Part shown: in pieces, positions 30,934 to 33,896 of the stretch
Layout: every line of letters starts with the position of its first letter
Position numbering within the stretch: the first letter of the stretch is position 1
Assembly: GCA_036003705.1 (NCBI GenBank)
Contig: DASYSE010000034.1
Span: 1-33,896 of the forward strand
Length of the DNA: 33,896 nt
From: CALGFH01 sp036003705
GTDB taxonomy: Bacteria > Actinomycetota > CALGFH01
Reading direction: 5' to 3'
The notes under the pieces: generated by a model
Database searches by the model: none
Seen by the model: only the letters and a program-made list of their open reading frames with translations
What the model was told of the DNA's origin: nothing
Made by a program: the position numbers and the translations under genes

Positions 30934-31251
30934 TCAAGCCGGCCTGGGCGGCGTCGCGACACCGAGCAGCGCGGTAATGGCCAGCACCGCGACCGCGATG
31001 ATCACCTCGGTCAGGACCAACCAGCGCAGCAGCCACAGGGATCCGCCGTCGACGTCGCCCAGGCGAGGCCGTGCAGCATCCCCTCGATCTCGATCTGGAG
31101 CTGCAGCGCCGACCACGGCCCTTGCCATCAGCTTGCGCCGGACCAGCACCCGGCTGCGGCCGGCGGGCATTGGTGCGCCGTTCGGCACCATGACGGTTGC
31201 GGCGACCAGATGGCTGGCAGGTCGGGGGATGTCTCCCCGGCACTCCCTCAA
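30934..31251 (-). pseudogene. 3' remnant of a CopD-like copper resistance gene
   Basis: The last 75 or so residues look like the C-terminus of actinobacterial CopD/YcnJ-type membrane proteins: SRVLVRRKLMARAVVGAA, a variable loop, and the final helix LLRWLVLTEVIIAVAVLAIT followed by ATPPRPA and a stop. Only one of the usual eight or so membrane helices is present, and no ribosome binding site or plausible start precedes it. The 5' part of the gene is gone. It may have been cut off by the rearrangement that also scattered the leader copies. A short genuine one-helix protein is the alternative. Confidence 0.45.
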
Positions 31252-31293
31252 TGCCTCTTGAGCACGGCCAGGATCTCGATGGACGCCACTCGG

Positions 31294-31545
31294 CTAGGGC
31301 GACGGTAGGACGAAGCCGACAACGAGGAGGGCCAAGGCGACCAAGACCACGGTCCAGATCCAGCGGCGCAGGTTGTGCGCGCCCTGCAGCATCTGCCAGG
31401 CGATCTGATCCACCGCGTTGTGCTCGTCGGTGGTCTCCCAGATCAGCAGCCGCGCCAGCTCCAGCTCACTGGCTCCCACGAGGTCGAGGGGACGCTCAAC
31501 TGTGTGTAGCGAGATCTCGGGTTCTCTTACTGATGTCGCGGCCAT
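31294..31545 (-). CDS. Small C-tail-anchored membrane protein
   Basis: 83 residues, no family recognised. The N-terminal 60 residues are hydrophilic and acidic (ELELARLLIWETTDEHNAVD), then a positively charged turn NLRRW leads into one transmembrane helix at the C-terminus (IWTVVLVALALLVVGFVL). The start ATG at 31545 is preceded by GGAGG nine bases away, a good site. The soluble part probably faces the cytoplasm. It lies between the CopD remnant and the divergent NERD gene. Confidence 0.65.
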   Translation of the reverse strand: MAATSVREPEISLHTVERPLDLVGASELELARLLIWETTDEHNAVDQIAWQMLQGAHNLRRWIWTVVLVALALLVVGFVLPSP

Positions 31546-31681
31546 CTCGAATCGCCTCCAGTTCCCCTCTCGCAGCAACACAGGCATACCCACAGCGGGT
31601 CAACCCACACAGGGTCAGCGATCGGCCGGGATGATCCTCCAGCCGTGCTGGCGGTCTGTGATAGGCCATTGGCCCTTCCTG

Positions 31682-32649
31682 TTGCGGGTCAATAGTGCGG
31701 TCCGCGCCCTGACCGCCGAGGAGCTCCAGCGGTTCCTAGACGCCCACCCCGGGCAGTCGGCCCAGCTGCTGGGCAGCGGCTGGGCCGCCCTGGAGCCATC
31801 GGAGCGCCCCCTTGCTGGCCCCCGGACCCCTCCGGCCGCAACGCTGCCAAGGCCGGCCGGGCCGCCCAGCGGTGGCCTGGCCAGCCCCGGCCGGTCCGCC
31901 CTGGCTGCCGCCCGCCGCCGCCGCGGCGAGGAGCTGGCCGCCTGGATGCGTAGCCTGACCTGGCGGGCGCCGCTCATCGCCGCCACCGGCCTCACCGGCC
32001 AGATCCTCGCCGACCAGGCCGGCCTACCATCGGCCGGACTGGTCGGGCTGGCGGCCGCCGCGCTGGTTGGCTGGTGGCTGTGGTTTCGGCCCTCCGAGCA
32101 GGTGACGGCCTGGCGGCGCGGCGCCGATGGGGAGCGGCGCGCCGCCCGCCTGCTGGAGCGGCTCACCGGTGACCGCTTCGTGGTCTTCCACGACCTGACC
32201 GTCCCAGGGTCGCCCGCGAACGTCGATCACCTGGTGATCGGCCCCAGCGGCGTGTCGTCATCGACAGCAAGCAGTGGACCGGCACCGTCCACCAGGGCGC
32301 CGACGGGCTGGCCTGGCACAACCACTATCCGCTGGATCGCACCCTGGAGAGGGTCCGCTGGGAGGCACAGCAGGTCAGCCGTTTGCTCGGCAGCCGGGCC
32401 GCGGCGCTGCTGTGCGTGCATGACGCCCGCGTCCACGGCGGCGGTCTGCACGCCCAGGGCGCGGCCATCGTGCCCGCCCACCGGCTCCGCAGCGCCCTCG
32501 GCTACGACCGGGTGCTGTCGGACGCCGATGTCGCCCTGCTCGCCACCACCGCGTTGACCAGCCTCAGTCCGGCCTCTGACCGGACCCAGCCGGCCAGCGC
32601 CACCGGACAGCAGTGGGTGGGTTGGCCGACGGTCGCACGGCGACGTTGA
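31682..32649 (+). pseudogene. NERD-domain membrane protein gene with a one-base frameshift
   Basis: The first frame encodes an N-terminal segment (ALTAEELQRFLDAHPGQ), a proline-rich linker, a hydrophobic hairpin (about 31966-32090), and the start of a NERD nuclease-related domain: GADGERRAARLLERL, FVVFHDLTVPG and NVDHLVIGPSGV. At 32252-32254 one base is missing: the next frame continues directly with VVIDSKQWTGTVHQGADGL and runs to a TGA at 32649. NERD domains are restriction-endonuclease-like; the two halves together are full length. The break is a single indel, so it may be a recent mutation, a sequencing error, or programmed slippage. The start is uncertain (TTG 31682, GTG 31658 or ATG 31631). 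Confidence 0.8.
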
Positions 32650-32739
32650 CCGCTTACAACGTGTTGCACGAAGCCGGCCTCGGCTGCGCTGGCCTGGTGC
32701 AGTGGGTAGGTGACGCCCGAGCGGCATCCGATGACGGGG

Positions 32740-32875
32740 TCCGGCACGTCGATGGGGAATCGGGCGACCGGTCCGATAGTTGACTGACTGCAGTCTGTCG
32801 TGCTCCGTGCTCTGTGTCTTGGTTGAGGTGCTGCCTCCCCGTCCTCCAGGAGGTCGCCATGCCCGCCGCCGCCGT
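32740..32875 (+). repeat. Promoter/leader module, copy B
   Basis: Plus-strand counterpart of 30370-30505, in inverted orientation. Shares promoter boxes, the CTGTCGTG and TGGTTGAG-type blocks, GTGCTGCC, and CTCCAGGAGGTCGCC directly before an ATG at 32859. Confidence 0.75.
32756..32781 (+). promoter_or_regulatory. Sigma-R-type promoter, copy B
   Basis: GGAAT (32756-32760), exactly 18 bases, then GTT (32779-32781), the SigR consensus. The predicted transcript starts about 70-75 bases before the ATG at 32859 and may run on into the truncated hemoglobin gene. Confidence 0.6.
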
Positions 32876-33197
32876 CGCCGTGAGCGGCCATGCCCTTGCA
32901 GTGTCGTCACGGCTGAACCCGGTGGAGCGGCTCGTTGTCGGAGCCGACGGCCAACTGGCTGCGGCGTGGCAGCCATCACAGTGTCCAGCAGCTGGAGGGT
33001 CGATCCGCGACTGGGAGAGCTGTGCGGGGCCGTCCTCGGCCGCGCCAACCGTGACCCGCCGAACGCCGGTGGCCTCCGGCACGTTCTCCCATCAGAAGAC
33101 ATTGGGCCAAGCCAACCTGCAGCTGAAGGCAGCGCCCTGGTGTCCGAGGGTGCCATTGGTGCCCTCTGCTAGGGGTGGAGGCGGCCAGGTCCGCTAG
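32859..33197 (+). CDS. Hypothetical protein behind the sigma-R-like leader
   Basis: 112 codons, starting MPAAAVAVSGHALAVSSRLN, with an excellent ribosome binding site (AGGAGGTCGCC). The first 45 residues (including LNPVERLVVGADGQLAAAW) have normal codon bias; the remainder is low in bias and reads like out-of-frame sequence, so a frameshift or decay after about 33000 is likely. No family recognised. It ends 52 bases before the hemoglobin gene. Confidence 0.4.
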   Translation: MPAAAVAVSGHALAVSSRLNPVERLVVGADGQLAAAWQPSQCPAAGGSIRDWESCAGPSSAAPTVTRRTPVASGTFSHQKTLGQANLQLKAAPWCPRVPLVPSARGGGGQVR

Positions 33198-33249
33198 CAC
33201 TCCCCGGCAAGGCAGCGGGAGCAGGCCCGACCGGGTGCTGAGGGAAGCC

Positions 33250-33648
33250 ATGAGCAAGAGGGTGACGATGACCGAGCAGAGCCTGTACGAACGGCTGGGG
33301 GGCGTGAACGCCATCGCCATGGTCGTTGACCGCTTCAGCGACAAGATCGTCGAGAATCCGAAGCTCAACGTGAATCCGCAGCTGCGGGAGTGGAATGGGA
33401 AGGGCTTGTTGCCAGGCCTGAAGTTCATGCGGACGCTGTGGCTCTGCGCGGTGGCTGGTGGGCCCTTTCAATACACGGGAAAGGAGTTGCACGAGGCCCA
33501 TAAGGATCTCCGCATCAGCTCTGAAGAGTTCGACGAGGTGGGAGCGGAGATCGCTAGCGCGCTCGACTACTTCCATGTGCCGGAGCGCGAAAAGCAGGAA
33601 GTCTTGGCCGCCATCGTCGCACATAAGGTCGAGGTGGTTAACCCGTAA
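33250..33648 (+). CDS. Truncated hemoglobin, group 1 type
   Basis: 132 residues of the 2-on-2 globin fold, probably binding heme and O2 or NO in the cytoplasm. LYERLGGVNAIAMVVDRF at the N-terminus (helices A-B), GGPFQYTGKEL in the E-F region, and the proximal histidine H84 in EAHKDLRISSEEF are visible. The usual B10 tyrosine is a serine (RFSDKI), and no clear CD1 phenylalanine is seen in NPQLREWNGKG, so ligand chemistry may differ from the well-studied members. ATG at 33250 has GAGGG five bases upstream; ATG at 33268 is an alternative. Upstream lies the sigma-R-like leader unit, which would suit a redox-stress role. Confidence 0.85.
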   Translation: MSKRVTMTEQSLYERLGGVNAIAMVVDRFSDKIVENPKLNVNPQLREWNGKGLLPGLKFMRTLWLCAVAGGPFQYTGKELHEAHKDLRISSEEFDEVGAEIASALDYFHVPEREKQEVLAAIVAHKVEVVNP

Positions 33649-33784
33649 CTGTTTAGGACCAGCTCCTGGATGGCGGTCCGCCCAGGCACCCCTCAAGAAG
33701 GGCGCCAAGCCCACCAGGGCCTTGTCGACGGCCACTGGGTTGCGAAGGTTGCTGAGCCTGGTCCGGTCCCCAGAGGAGGATGCC

Positions 33785-33896
33785 ATGCGGTTTGGACGCC
33801 ACATCGTCGTTGTGCTCTTCGTGACCGCTATAGCCGCGGGGGTTCTATTGCCCAGCGCCGGAGCGCATCCGCCCGACAACCCCTTCGACACCACGA
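33785..33896 (+). CDS. Start of a secreted protein (partial)
   Basis: ATG at 33785 with AGGAGG five bases upstream. The 37 residues visible are a Sec signal peptide: MRFGRHIVVVLFVTAIAAGV then LLPSAGA, with a probable cut before HPPDNPFD. The rest lies outside the window, so no function can be given. Codon use matches the genome. Confidence 0.75.
   Translation, partial: MRFGRHIVVVLFVTAIAAGVLLPSAGAHPPDNPFDTT

Noticed and set aside
1..33896. CRISPR array or tandem repeat array
   Set aside because: No regularly spaced direct repeats were seen anywhere by eye.

Overview
The window is about 70% G+C. Its genes start with ATG or GTG behind GAGGAGG-type ribosome binding sites and often overlap by ATGA or GTGA. 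These traits, an IS630 element, a BldC-like regulator, an actinobacterial-style ChlID cobaltochelatase subunit and sites matching the Streptomyces sigma-R consensus all point to an actinobacterium. I cannot place it more finely from sequence alone.

Layout. (1) 1-2.3 kb is a mobile, eroded left end: an IS630-family insertion with recognisable inverted ends, the 5' part of a tRNA-Thr(GGU)-like gene without its T arm, and a DUF6247-like small gene. (2) 2.3-23.3 kb is a nearly gap-free aerobic (oxygen-dependent) cobalamin locus. cobD/cbiB and cbtBA (cobalt uptake, behind a cobalamin riboswitch) lie on the minus strand. cobQ-cobL-cobM-cobF-cobK is a plus-strand operon. cobG-cobH-cobIJ is a minus-strand operon that collides tail to tail with cobK. 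A second cobalamin riboswitch then drives cobN-chlID-cobO-cobB-cobC/cobA. Together these genes cover uroporphyrinogen III to adenosylcobinamide phosphate: CobA, CobI, CobG, CobJ, CobM, CobF, CobK, CobL and CobH build hydrogenobyrinate; CobB amidates it; CobN plus ChlID insert cobalt; CobO adenosylates; CobQ amidates; CobD and possibly CobC handle the aminopropanol arm. The nucleotide-loop genes (adenosylcobinamide kinase, DMB phosphoribosyltransferase, cobalamin synthase, bluB) and the cob(II)yrinate reductase are not in the window.

(3) 23.3-27.8 kb holds a 0.6-kb stretch without a recognisable gene, a quinone-oxidoreductase-like MDR protein, a DUF305-like lipoprotein and a Cache-GGDEF-HD-GYP c-di-GMP enzyme. 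(4) 27.8-33.9 kb is accessory and partly decayed. It has a BldC-like regulator whose promoter lies across a perfect 12-bp inverted repeat, a frameshifted HAD-phosphatase pseudogene, two secreted proteins (Ig-like and CHRD), the 3' remnant of a CopD-like gene, a small tail-anchored protein, a frameshifted NERD protein, a truncated hemoglobin and the start of a secreted protein. Two diverged, inverted copies of one promoter/leader module, each with an exact GGAAT-N18-GTT site, flank the CopD-NERD part.

I did not find a convincing wholly new multi-gene system. The points most worth following are the duplicated sigma-R-like leader, the palindromic operator at the BldC-like gene, the riboswitch-type ribosome-binding-site module reused in front of cobG, the CobC-CobA fusion, and the phosphatase that lacks its catalytic histidine.
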